A stretch of 52,726 nucleotides of DNA from Ruegeria lacuscaerulensis (GTDB lineage: Bacteria > Pseudomonadota > Alphaproteobacteria > Rhodobacterales > Rhodobacteraceae): contig NZ_WQDY01000017.1 of NCBI RefSeq assembly GCF_013033355.1, forward strand, positions 1-52,726. The letters are read 5' to 3'. A program made the translations under genes and the position numbers. The notes beneath the pieces were generated by a model that was not told where the DNA came from, ran no database searches, and was given only the letters and a program-made list of their open reading frames with translations. Positions 33,523 to 41,927 of this stretch are shown in pieces. Position 1 is the stretch's first letter. The number at the start of each line of letters is the position of its first letter.

Positions 33523-34835
33523 CCCGACCGGTTCAGCAAAACAACGGGCAATGGTCCGCGAAGGGGCCGTTAATTCTGGGCGTTTTGACACTGTTTCTGT
33601 TACTTGGAGGTTTTGGCGCCTGGGCGGTACTTGCCCGTATCTCGGGCGCGATCATCGCTAGCGGACAGATTGAGGTCGATCAGAACCGTCAGGTGGTTCA
33701 GCACCCCGATGGTGGCGTGGTGGCAGAAATTCTGGTGGATGAAGGAGACGTGGTCAGGGCAGGTGAGACCCTAATTCGTCTGGATCCAAGCGCTTTGGAG
33801 TCCGAGTTGGCCATCGCTGAAAACCAGCTCTATGAGTTGATGGCCCGCCGCGGACGGCTAGAAGCTGAAAGGGATGGGCGCGAATCCATCCGGTTTGACG
33901 TTATTCTGTCGGAAGCTGCGGCCAAAGACTCAGATGCTGCGGATCTGATTGCGGGTCAAAAGCGGCTGTTTTCCGCGCGCGCGGCATCGACGCGCAACGA
34001 GATCGCCCAACTTGAGAAGCGCGCCAATCAGATAAAGAACCAGATAGATGGTCTGGCGGCACAGGAGGCGGCGCTGTCCCGGCAGCTTGAATTAATCACA
34101 CAAGAGTTGGCCGGGCAGCAACGGTTGCTGGATCGCGGCCTGGCGCAGGCGTCTCGTGTTTTGGCCTTGCAAAGAGAAGATGCCAACCTGTCGGGCCAGA
34201 TGGGTGACCTCAAGGCGCGTAAGGCAGAAGCCGAGGTGCGGATCACCGAGATTGGAATCGAAATCCTCAAGCTCGCCACTGCTCAGCGCGAAGATGCTAT
34301 ATCCCAGTTGCGCGACCTGACGGTTCGTGAGTTGGGTTTGCGGGAAGAACGCCGGGCTCTTTTGGATCGTTTGGCTCGCCTTAACATCAAGGCTCCGGTC
34401 GCAGGCGTAGTGTATAGTCTGCAGGTCTTTGCACTGCAATCCGTTGTCCAACAGGCGGATCCGGTTCTGTTCATTGTGCCGCAGGACCGACCATTGGTGA
34501 TCAACACACAAGTTGAGGCTATTCATATCGACAAGCTGAGTATCGGCCAACTGGTCACCCTGCGTTTTCCAGCGCTGGATCAGCGCAAAACACCTGAACT
34601 TAGCGGTCGCGTTGTGACAATTTCGGCAGACGCTTTCGAGGATAACACCAGTCAGTTGCGATATTACCGGGCCGAGATCACATTGAACGAAGGCGAAACG
34701 CGAAGGCTGCCGGAAGGATCGATTCTTGTACCTGGCATGCCTGTTGAAGCTTTCATCCGAACCGCGGATCGCAGCCCTTTGGGGTATTTGGTCAAACCTA
34801 TGGCAGACTATTTTGCGAAGGCATTTCGTGACTAG
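33519..34835 (+). CDS. Type I secretion membrane fusion protein (HlyD family)
   Basis: The 438-residue periplasmic adaptor has one N-terminal membrane segment (LILGVLTLFLLLGGFGAWAVLARI) and a lipoyl-like half (GQIEVDQNRQVVQHPDGGVVAEILVDEGDVV). A long alpha-helical hairpin (about residues 110-290) is rich in Leu, Glu, Gln and Arg. The second lipoyl half (LNIKAPVAGVVYSLQVF) and the beta-barrel region follow. It links the ABC exporter to an outer membrane channel. GTG start at 33519 overlaps the ATPase gene. Its 3' end overlaps the convergent racemase-family gene by 38 bases, so no separate terminator fits between. Confidence 0.92.
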   Translation: MTRPVQQNNGQWSAKGPLILGVLTLFLLLGGFGAWAVLARISGAIIASGQIEVDQNRQVVQHPDGGVVAEILVDEGDVVRAGETLIRLDPSALESELAIAENQLYELMARRGRLEAERDGRESIRFDVILSEAAAKDSDAADLIAGQKRLFSARAASTRNEIAQLEKRANQIKNQIDGLAAQEAALSRQLELITQELAGQQRLLDRGLAQASRVLALQREDANLSGQMGDLKARKAEAEVRITEIGIEILKLATAQREDAISQLRDLTVRELGLREERRALLDRLARLNIKAPVAGVVYSLQVFALQSVVQQADPVLFIVPQDRPLVINTQVEAIHIDKLSIGQLVTLRFPALDQRKTPELSGRVVTISADAFEDNTSQLRYYRAEITLNEGETRRLPEGSILVPGMPVEAFIRTADRSPLGYLVKPMADYFAKAFRD

Positions 34836-35589
34836 TGTCTGGGCGATCGGACGCCGTCGTTTGCAGCAACCTTCCGTACCCATGCACAGAATTGGCAAGA
34901 CCCATGATGTGCCGAGCCTGATACATCATTGCTTGGTTTGACGTGACAATTGGTTTGCCCAATGCCTGTTCTAATTGGTCGATAACTTCGACACTGCGCA
35001 TATCGGTACAGGAAAGAACAATCGCATCAGCCTTCGGGTGGTCTGCAGCTCGTCCAAGTTCGAACACGGCTTGGGGGCCTATCGTGCCCTGTCCATAATT
35101 GTCCAACGTACTTGCGACTTCCGAGCGGTTGACCGTGTGGATTCCGGCCTCGGTCAAAAAACTGACGGCAAGGTCGTTGATTGCGGGGACATACGGCGAA
35201 GCAAACCCGATATTTTTCGCGCGCAGTGATCGCAGCGCAAACACGATTGCTCCGGCAGCGGTTACAGTCTCGGCTCCGCATTCGGCTTTAATCCGGGCCG
35301 CAAGTGTGCGGTCAAAGGCGAACCCATGGGTCAGGGTTGCAGATGTGCATCCATAAAGTATGACCTTGGGCCGGACCCCTTGGAGCAAACGAAGCGGCTC
35401 TTCAAGATTTGCGGCTCCAAGGCCGTGCATCTGTTCGGCATCAGGAATCTCATCCTGATCATAACCGCCCATTCTCGCGAAATGCAGCGACACCCCGTCG
35501 GGGCGCAACAAATACATATCAGGTTCAAGGTTGGTGTTCGTGAAGGGCACAAGAATGCCGAAACGAGCCAGCCCTCGGGAATGCTTCAT
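34798..35589 (-). CDS. Asp/Glu racemase-family protein (maleate isomerase / hydantoin racemase-like)
   Basis: A 263-residue cytosolic enzyme of the Asp/Glu/hydantoin racemase superfamily, near the maleate isomerase and arylmalonate decarboxylase branch (FGILVPFTNTNLEPD at the start). The two catalytic cysteines of the family are present: GCTSAT and SCTDMR. The first lies about 75 residues in, the second about 185. In a hyuAB-type operon such a protein could racemise hydantoins or isomerise a dicarboxylate. ATG at 35589 overlaps the aminotransferase stop by 4 bases; the longer frame up to 35700 lies inside that gene. Last gene of the hyu-type operon. Confidence 0.83.
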   Translation of the reverse strand: MKHSRGLARFGILVPFTNTNLEPDMYLLRPDGVSLHFARMGGYDQDEIPDAEQMHGLGAANLEEPLRLLQGVRPKVILYGCTSATLTHGFAFDRTLAARIKAECGAETVTAAGAIVFALRSLRAKNIGFASPYVPAINDLAVSFLTEAGIHTVNRSEVASTLDNYGQGTIGPQAVFELGRAADHPKADAIVLSCTDMRSVEVIDQLEQALGKPIVTSNQAMMYQARHIMGLANSVHGYGRLLQTTASDRPDTSHEMPSQNSLP

Positions 35590-36668
35590 GGTGTGTCCCC
35601 TTCGATCCATGCTTCCAACAGTTGGGCCGTGCGGTCCATTTCGGTGGGTTGGCCCATAGTAATCCGCAGGCATTCGGGTAAGCCGGCCCCGGCCTGACAA
35701 CGTGCTATGATCCCGTCGGCCCGAAGCGCATCATTGGCCGACCGTGCATCTTGGGGGTTTGCAAAGCGGATCAACACGAAATTGGTGAAGCTTTCTGGAA
35801 CCTCGAAACCCGCACGGCGTAGTCTTGTCGCGAAATCGTCGCGCAGTTGGATCGTTGCTGACCGCGTGGCCTTCATATAGTCCTGATCATTCAACGCGCC
35901 TATCGCCGCAGCCTGAGCCGCCACTGATATGTTGTTGGGATTCATAATCTTACGGGTCTGTGTCGCGATATCCAAAGGGAACACGCCCCAACCGATCCGC
36001 ATACCCGCTAATCCGTAGGCCTTGGAAAACGTCCGCAAAACAACCGTGTCACCGCGTTCGACCAGATCAAAGATAGGCTCGTTAAGATGGTCCGCATATT
36101 CGCCGTAAGCCTCGTCAACAACCAGTAACACCTGATCGGGAAGAGCCTCACGCAAACGCACAAGATCTGCTTTCGGGATAACGGTACCAGTCGGATTTCC
36201 CGGATTGGCAACAAAAACGATGCGTGTGTCGGGTTGAACATGGCCGATCAGCGCATCAACGCATACTCCGCGCGACTTTTCTGGGGCTGTGTCAAAACGT
36301 GCACGAGCGACTTGTGCGGCGGTTTTGAAAAACGGATATGCATGTGCCGGTGCAAGTACCGAACAGTTTTCGTCTGCGTAGGCTTGGGCCAGACATGAGA
36401 TCAACTCCATGGACCCGTTGCCACATAATATCCACTCGGCTGGCAGATCATGCAGCGCGGCCAGTGCCGAGCGGAGATCACGCCAATCGGGATCAGGATA
36501 AAGATGACCTGCTTCCATAGCGCCAGCAGCGGCAGAAACTGCCAGCGGGCTGGGGGGTGTCAGACTTTCATTTTGCGCCAGGGATATTAAGCGCCTACCT
36601 TCAAGATCGCTCAATTCAGCAAGCGCGTAAGGCGACAGTCTTGAAACATGCGACACTGGTTGGATCAT
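35586..36668 (-). CDS. HisC-like PLP aminotransferase
   Basis: A 360-residue class I/II aminotransferase close to histidinol-phosphate aminotransferase. Key parts are NESLTPPSP near the start, ILCGNGSMELI, the NPGNPTGTV loop, VVDEAYGEY and the PLP lysine in RTFSKAYGLAGMRIGWG. Near the C-terminus RITMGQP holds the carboxylate-binding Arg. It overlaps hyuB upstream by 4 bases and the racemase-family gene downstream by 4 bases, so it is part of the same catabolic operon rather than histidine synthesis. The amino donor and acceptor cannot be read from sequence. Confidence 0.88.
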   Translation of the reverse strand: MIQPVSHVSRLSPYALAELSDLEGRRLISLAQNESLTPPSPLAVSAAAGAMEAGHLYPDPDWRDLRSALAALHDLPAEWILCGNGSMELISCLAQAYADENCSVLAPAHAYPFFKTAAQVARARFDTAPEKSRGVCVDALIGHVQPDTRIVFVANPGNPTGTVIPKADLVRLREALPDQVLLVVDEAYGEYADHLNEPIFDLVERGDTVVLRTFSKAYGLAGMRIGWGVFPLDIATQTRKIMNPNNISVAAQAAAIGALNDQDYMKATRSATIQLRDDFATRLRRAGFEVPESFTNFVLIRFANPQDARSANDALRADGIIARCQAGAGLPECLRITMGQPTEMDRTAQLLEAWIEGDTP

Positions 36669-38314
36669 GTTTCCACTCCATAGACGTCACGCGCGGACTG
36701 CTCCGTGATCAGGCCCGCCTCTAAGTCACGCAGAACCTCGGTTCGGCTACGGTCCTGGGGTAATCCAAAACCTCCGCCGCCCGGTGTTTCGAATACAAGA
36801 GTCTGACCCGCCTGTATTCGGACCTGACCTTTTCCAGGCAAGTCAGAACCATCGTGGCCGACCCGAATGCGCCCATTGGCACCTGCTAATCCACCTGATC
36901 GCCCACGTGCGGGGTTTTTGACCCGTTCCACGGAAAGGAATAGCAACAGGTCTTCGTCACAAGCGGATCGAAGCTCGATATGCTGTCCTAGACCGCCCCG
37001 CCTTTGACCCGCACCGCCGGAATCTGTTTTTAATTCTCGTCGGGTTATCAATACTGGTGCGACCGCTTCGGTCGTTTCGACCTGCGATCCCCAAACCCCA
37101 GATGGGAACGCAGTTGCCGAGAGGCCGTCCAAGCTGGGTCTCGCGCCAGTACCACCACTGAACACCAACTCAAGCGCGAACTGTTCGCCTCCGGTCTGCG
37201 GCGCTTCGGGCGCATGTCGCAAAGGCAGGTCGTACATGCACGACGCGCCTTCGGCAGGTACGCGATCGGGTAGGGCCTGCGCGAGGCACCCATACACCAG
37301 ATCCGGCGTCATCTGGCCCAGCGTGTGACGCATTGCAACAGGCGCACCCGGCTGCGCATTCAGAATGCATTCTTTCGGCCCCGACACGAGGAAAGCCGCC
37401 AATGATCCTGCATTGTTGGGAATATCTGGGCCTATTAAGCACCGCAGGGCAAAGACCGAATAGGCGGTCGCGTAATTCAGGGGTACATTGATACCCTTGC
37501 TGGACAGTCCCGAAGTACCCTTGAAATCTAGAACGATCTTATCCGCCTCAATCGTCAGGGCGGCGTGCAGTTCAATTTCGCGCTCGTACCCGTCTACTTT
37601 CAGTACGTTATGCCATGTGCCTTTCGGCAATCCAGCGATGACGTCAAGCGTGCCGCGATACGATGTTTCGATAATATAGTTTGCCAATTCCTCCAGCCGA
37701 TTGATGCCGAACTCTTGCATCATGCCAGACAATCTAACCGCTCCGGCCTCGCAGCATGCAATCAAGGCGTAAATGTCACCTTCATTTGCAACAGGTTCAC
37801 GTGAGTTTGCCTTCACGATCTCCATCAGCAGAGCGTTGACAGTGCCGGCCTCTACCAGTTTGCAGGGTGGAACAAGCAACCCCTCGTCGTAAACATCTGA
37901 CCCTTCCGGCCCCATTCCCAGACCACCCAAATCGACCAGATGAGAGGTGCAGGCCGTAAAACCAATCACCGTATCATCCAGAAATACAGGCATCATCAGC
38001 AGGATATCGTTCAGGTGCCCAGATGCGATCCAGGGATCATTGGTCACGTAGATGTCGCCGGGCTGCATATCTTGCAAGGCAAAGCGGCCACGCAGGGTTT
38101 TCACCGCTTCGGCCATCGTGTTGATATGCCCCGGGGTTCCTGTAACGGCCTGCGCTAGCATCCGCCCCTGCACATCGAATATCCCGGCCGAAATGTCGCC
38201 ACACTCTCGCACGATCGGAGAAAACGCGGCGCGGATCAGCGCTTGTCCTTGTTCTTCTACAACCGCCAACAGGCGGTTCCACATGACCTGCAACCTTGTT
38301 TCTGACAGATTCAT
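36665..38314 (-). CDS. hyuB: Hydantoinase B / oxoprolinase-type subunit
   Basis: About 549 residues, the HyuB half of ATP-dependent N-methylhydantoinase, oxoprolinase or acetone/acetophenone carboxylase type enzymes. The start region (LQVMWNRLLAVVEEQGQALIRAAFSPIVRE.GDIS), the metal-site-like GHINTM, VTNDPWIASGHLNDI, and TPGGGGFG at the C-terminus are typical. Two ATGs in tandem (38314 and 38317) follow GGAGGATC; the spacing favours 38314, just at the hyuA stop. It works as a complex with HyuA. The substrate (hydantoin, oxoproline or another cyclic amide/ketone) is not shown. Confidence 0.9.
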   Translation of the reverse strand: MNLSETRLQVMWNRLLAVVEEQGQALIRAAFSPIVRECGDISAGIFDVQGRMLAQAVTGTPGHINTMAEAVKTLRGRFALQDMQPGDIYVTNDPWIASGHLNDILLMMPVFLDDTVIGFTACTSHLVDLGGLGMGPEGSDVYDEGLLVPPCKLVEAGTVNALLMEIVKANSREPVANEGDIYALIACCEAGAVRLSGMMQEFGINRLEELANYIIETSYRGTLDVIAGLPKGTWHNVLKVDGYEREIELHAALTIEADKIVLDFKGTSGLSSKGINVPLNYATAYSVFALRCLIGPDIPNNAGSLAAFLVSGPKECILNAQPGAPVAMRHTLGQMTPDLVYGCLAQALPDRVPAEGASCMYDLPLRHAPEAPQTGGEQFALELVFSGGTGARPSLDGLSATAFPSGVWGSQVETTEAVAPVLITRRELKTDSGGAGQRRGGLGQHIELRSACDEDLLLFLSVERVKNPARGRSGGLAGANGRIRVGHDGSDLPGKGQVRIQAGQTLVFETPGGGGFGLPQDRSRTEVLRDLEAGLITEQSARDVYGVET

Positions 38315-40410
38315 CATGATCCTCCAGCGTTCCGGGCCAGCCAGATGTTCCCGGCCTCGTCCAACCACGCCGAGAAATCAGCGCTGACCAAGGTTGTTGT
38401 TTGCGGTTCCATAATCAAAGCCGGTCCTGAAAGATGATCACCCGGTTTCAGGGTGGCGCGGTCATAGAGACCTGCCTTTCGCCAATCACCAGTGACGTCG
38501 CACAGGATTGACCGAAAGCCGTGAGGCTTGGCTTGACGTTTTTTTGCCGAAGCCGCAGCGGGTGTTAAAGCGGGAGGAAGCGATGAGATTTCAAGCCCCC
38601 AATTCATGATTTCGATGCGCATGCCCGGAACTGCGCGGCTAAACTGTCTGATGTATTCATTCTCGAAACTATGGTGCAGTTCTGGAATGTCTTCTTCTTG
38701 CAGTGACCTATTGGGCAGCTGAATTTCTATCTCGTGACCTTGTCCGTGATACCGCATGTAGGCCCGCCTTCGTTGCACTAGCGCGCCAGTTGGGGCGCCG
38801 CTGCGAACAACAGACCGGGCCTCTTGCAACATCAGGTCAAAAAACGCGTTGAGATCCTGCAAATCGAGTGTTTCGAGTGTTGTGTAACGCGAGCGAATGA
38901 TCTCGAATGACACCGGTGCGAACAGAAACCCGACCGCTGAGCCCACGCCCGGGTCGTGTGGAATAACGATCCGGTCGACCTGCGCGCGCCGAGCCACTCG
39001 GGTGGCATGTAACGGCCCGTTGCCGCCAAAGGCGATCATAACGCGCGCAGTTAAATCCTTGCCGGACTCCACAGCATGCATTCTGCCTGCGCTGGCCATG
39101 TTTTCGTCAACGATTTCGCTAATACCGAGCGCCGCCTGATCTGCCGCCAACACCAACGATTTTCCAATGCTCTGGTCCAACGCGCAGTGCGCAGCGTGTG
39201 TGTCTATTTTTAGACGCCCTTCGGCAAACCGGTCCGGATCTATATACCCTTGCGCCACATCCGCATCAGTGACTGTAGGCTGCGTGCCGCCATTGGAAAA
39301 CGCCGCTGGGCCTGGTTCAGAACCAGCGCTTTGCGGGCCGACATGCAAGCGCCCCAAACGATCAACATGGGCAATCGAACCGCCGCCCGCGCCGATCTCG
39401 ATCATTTCGATAACCGGAATACGAACGGGCATACCCGATCCCTTGATAAAACGCGCTGCGCGGGCGATCTCGAATTTACGCGCGGTCTGTGGGCGAAAGG
39501 CGTCGATTAGGCAGAGTTTGGCCGTCGTACCGCCCATATCAAAGCTCAGAACTTCACGCTCGTCCGTCTCGGCGGCAACCCGCGCCGCAAGTATTGCGCC
39601 TCCGGCCGGGCCGGACTCGACCAAACGGATAGGCAGGCGCGCCGCTGTTTCCAGCGTCGTCATACCTCCGCCTGCGGTCATCATTAGAATAGGGCAATCT
39701 AAGCCTTCGGCGTTAAACCGTGTTTGAAAGTCCGACAAATAGTCTGCCATCTGCGGCTGGACATACGCGTTGGCAATGGTTGTCGACAATCGATCGAATT
39801 CTCGCGCCTCGGGGCTGACCTCATGCGACAAGGAAATCGCCACCTCTGGCAAAGCCTTGGACAAAAGCTGCCGCAGCCTGATCTCATGCGCCGGGTTGGC
39901 GTAGGCATGCAAAAGGCAAATCGCGAGAGCCTCGGCGCCACAGTCGGACAAATCGCGAACAAGCTGTGCGACATCCTCCTCTGCAAGTCCGGACAGTTCG
40001 CGGCCACGCGCATCCATCCGCCCTCGGATTGTAAAGGCGCGCGTGCGCGGCACGATCAGGTCTGGCTTGACCAGGTTGATATCATACTGGCTGTAACGGC
40101 GCTCATAAGCGATTTCCAGAATGTCCCGAAACCCTTCTGTTGTCACGGTCGCGACCCGAGCACCGCGCCGTTCGATCAGCGCATTCGTGGCAAGGGTTGT
40201 TCCGTGAATAAATCCGGTGATGTCGCGCCAATTTGCGTTGGCATCTGACATCACACGCCGGACACCTTGCAGCGCGCCCAAAGTGGGGTTGCTGGGTGTC
40301 GTAGGCGTTTTGGTCGTTGCCAAAATCTGGTCATGTTCGTTGACCAGGACCGTGTCGGTAAATGTACCACCAATATCGACAGCAACACGCAGGCCGTTTT
40401 CAGATTTCAT
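38314..40410 (-). CDS. hyuA: Hydantoinase A / oxoprolinase-type ATP-dependent subunit
   Basis: A 698-residue HyuA-family protein with an actin-like ATPase fold: the phosphate-1 loop VAVDIGGTFTDTVL at the N-terminus, IHGTTLATNALIERRG, then SFDMGGTTAKLCLID in the middle (second phosphate loop) and EIGAGGGSIAHVD. With HyuB it hydrolyses or carboxylates a small cyclic or ketone substrate using ATP. It is first in the operon hyuA-hyuB-aminotransferase-racemase family. The ATG at 40410 has no strong ribosome site, but the family alignment begins right there. A palindrome (40479-40491) lies upstream. Confidence 0.92.
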   Translation of the reverse strand: MKSENGLRVAVDIGGTFTDTVLVNEHDQILATTKTPTTPSNPTLGALQGVRRVMSDANANWRDITGFIHGTTLATNALIERRGARVATVTTEGFRDILEIAYERRYSQYDINLVKPDLIVPRTRAFTIRGRMDARGRELSGLAEEDVAQLVRDLSDCGAEALAICLLHAYANPAHEIRLRQLLSKALPEVAISLSHEVSPEAREFDRLSTTIANAYVQPQMADYLSDFQTRFNAEGLDCPILMMTAGGGMTTLETAARLPIRLVESGPAGGAILAARVAAETDEREVLSFDMGGTTAKLCLIDAFRPQTARKFEIARAARFIKGSGMPVRIPVIEMIEIGAGGGSIAHVDRLGRLHVGPQSAGSEPGPAAFSNGGTQPTVTDADVAQGYIDPDRFAEGRLKIDTHAAHCALDQSIGKSLVLAADQAALGISEIVDENMASAGRMHAVESGKDLTARVMIAFGGNGPLHATRVARRAQVDRIVIPHDPGVGSAVGFLFAPVSFEIIRSRYTTLETLDLQDLNAFFDLMLQEARSVVRSGAPTGALVQRRRAYMRYHGQGHEIEIQLPNRSLQEEDIPELHHSFENEYIRQFSRAVPGMRIEIMNWGLEISSLPPALTPAAASAKKRQAKPHGFRSILCDVTGDWRKAGLYDRATLKPGDHLSGPALIMEPQTTTLVSADFSAWLDEAGNIWLARNAGGS

Positions 40411-40656
40411 TCAAAGCCATAAGGATTGAGTTAAGGGATTTTGAGCCTGTGTCGCGCTGACAGAGGACCCAACGACGTGTCACTTAGTGACGGTCACACG
40501 ACCAAGTCACAGCCAGTCGCGCGGCGCCCCAGCTGCGCGCCACCGGCCATAGTAGGCATGTCTGAAACGAACACGATTCCCATGTTTGCAACTCTGCAAG
40601 AGGTTCTAACGCGCTGTCAATAAAACGAGCGCGGTAACCTCCCCCGGCTTACACCG
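40411..40656 (-). promoter_or_regulatory. Upstream region of the hyu-type operon with a small palindrome
   Basis: The 246 bases between hyuA and the DUF3299 gene contain GTCACTTAGTGAC (40479-40491), a perfect inverted repeat of 5 bases with a 3-base centre, followed by GGTCACAC. This may be an operator for a regulator of the hyu operon. No convincing gene or terminator is seen otherwise. Confidence 0.35.
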
Positions 40657-41427
40657 TCAATCCAGCTGGTCGGAACCGCCGGATTTACGGTGGCGGACCG
40701 CCCGCATGCGATCAGTAAGGGTTTCGATCCGGTTTTGAGCGTCCTGTGCGTCTTCCAGAGCCTCGACCTTTTCAGCGTTCATCTGAAAGGTTGCGCGCAT
40801 GGGCACAAATCCATCGACGACCATTACCATTTGATCTGATGGAGCGATGGCCAAAGTTCCGGTCACCCGGATAGGCTGGTGCATATAACGCGGCACCCAG
40901 TCTGAATCCAATTTCAGACGGATCATCTGATTTGGTGGTGGCGGAGGAAAATGGCTGCACATCCCCAGTTGGGGCACAAGATACGCCACGGGCTGACCAT
41001 CTGAGTCAGGCGGAGCGGGGATAGCATACCCTGATACAGTGAAGGACCGACCATCCAGTTTGGGGTTTCCAGCCGTAGCGGCACGCTCGCGCCGTGCGGT
41101 CACAGCCTCGCGTTGATCCAGAAGCCAATCAATGTCCACGCCTTTCGCCGCCAAGGCGTTTTCGGTTTCTGCCAGAAGCTCCTGCCACTTCAATCTCTCG
41201 TCCGGGGTGCCGATTTCTTGCTGCAGTCTACCGCGCAATCGTACTGCAAAAACCAGATCGTCAAATTCTTCAGGGCCGAGTGTCCGAAACGGGTCTTCAA
41301 AGGCTTGCGCGGCTGGGTCCGGCATCTCGGCCCAATCCAGCGTTTCGTCAGGCATTGCGTCAGCCACGAACGTCATCATGAGCAGAGCAGCCATCCAGCT
41401 GAAACCATGTTTTCGCAAATTAGACAC
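40657..41427 (-). CDS. DUF3299-domain secreted protein
   Basis: A 256-residue protein with an N-terminal signal or anchor (FSWMAALLMMTFVADAMP). The DUF3299 region is in the C-terminal half: GYAIPAPPD, YLVPQLGMCSHFPPPPPNQMI and PIRVTGTLAI. The Cys-His-Pro-rich motif (CSHFPPPPPNQ) is the mark of the family. The middle part is charged and helical (QEIGTPDERLKWQELLAETENALAAKG). Proteins of this family are often found with lipoprotein-release-type ABC transporters and metal-linked genes, but no such partner is here. Its function is unknown. It is divergent from the guanidine riboswitch operon. Confidence 0.8.
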   Translation of the reverse strand: MSNLRKHGFSWMAALLMMTFVADAMPDETLDWAEMPDPAAQAFEDPFRTLGPEEFDDLVFAVRLRGRLQQEIGTPDERLKWQELLAETENALAAKGVDIDWLLDQREAVTARRERAATAGNPKLDGRSFTVSGYAIPAPPDSDGQPVAYLVPQLGMCSHFPPPPPNQMIRLKLDSDWVPRYMHQPIRVTGTLAIAPSDQMVMVVDGFVPMRATFQMNAEKVEALEDAQDAQNRIETLTDRMRAVRHRKSGGSDQLD

Positions 41428-41724
41428 AAGTCACCACCGTCGGCATAATCCAACTTGAGTATTGTGGACTCTGTGCTGTGAATCCAGCCTTAGCCCAGAA
41501 CAAATTTGCAGAGAATCAGCCCCGCCGACGCGCGCAATGATTTTGCTGCTGGGTAGTCTAAGTTTGAAACTGTAATGCTTCGGCTCGCGCCAACTCAAAG
41601 TATAGTTGAGCCCTGCAATGCAGCAAGCGTTCAGGATTTAGTCTAATTTTTAAGCAACCAGATCAGCATCCGAGAAACCGATGGCACCTTTGTTGTCAGG
41701 ATCAAAACCTCTGAGCATTCTGAA
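41428..41724. other. Intergenic region ahead of the guanidine riboswitch
   Basis: The 297 bases between the DUF3299 start and the riboswitch should hold the promoters for both directions. A TTGAGT-type box near 41453 and an AT-rich TAATTTTTAAG near 41644 are possible promoter parts. No gene is visible. Confidence 0.4.
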
Positions 41725-41835
41725 CGGGCAGGGTGCTTAGGGTTCCGCTGACATCGTCAGGTCAGGTCCAAGAAGCATCACCTTGTCGGCAAACTCCGAC
41801 AAGGCACACGGCGGGCCAAAATCCCGGGAGGTTAC
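41725..41835 (+). promoter_or_regulatory. Guanidine-I (ykkC) riboswitch
   Basis: The leader of the ABC importer operon carries the conserved blocks of the ykkC/guanidine-I aptamer in the right order: TTAGGGTTCCG (41738-41748), CAGGTCCAAGA (41763-41773), then a variable hairpin (CCTTGTCGG/CCGACAAGG, 41781-41804). ACACGGCGGG (41806-41815) and CCCGGGAGG (41823-41831) follow. Binding of guanidinium normally turns such operons on. A stem CCGCCA/TGGCGG (41870-41875, 41901-41906) between the aptamer and the start codon may be part of the expression switch. The genes downstream (importer and a GdmH-like hydrolase) agree with guanidine as signal. The match was made by eye. Confidence 0.9.
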
Positions 41836-41927
41836 TGCGCTGGTTTCGTCCGCGCCCGATCTCATTGTTCCGCCAGCGGTCCGGAAACCCTCCACGAATT
41901 TGGCGGGACGTGACAACGGGGAATGAC

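Noticed and set aside
35586..36668. Histidine-synthesis hisC
   Set aside because: Although HisC-like, it is translationally coupled to hyuB and a racemase-family gene, with no his genes nearby.
40441..40623. Possible 60-residue gene in the hyu leader
   Set aside because: No ribosome site, odd composition, and the stretch is better explained as a promoter region.
41733..41927. Upstream extension of the binding-protein frame to 41733
   Set aside because: This stretch is the guanidine-I riboswitch and its expression region; the signal peptide begins at 41928.
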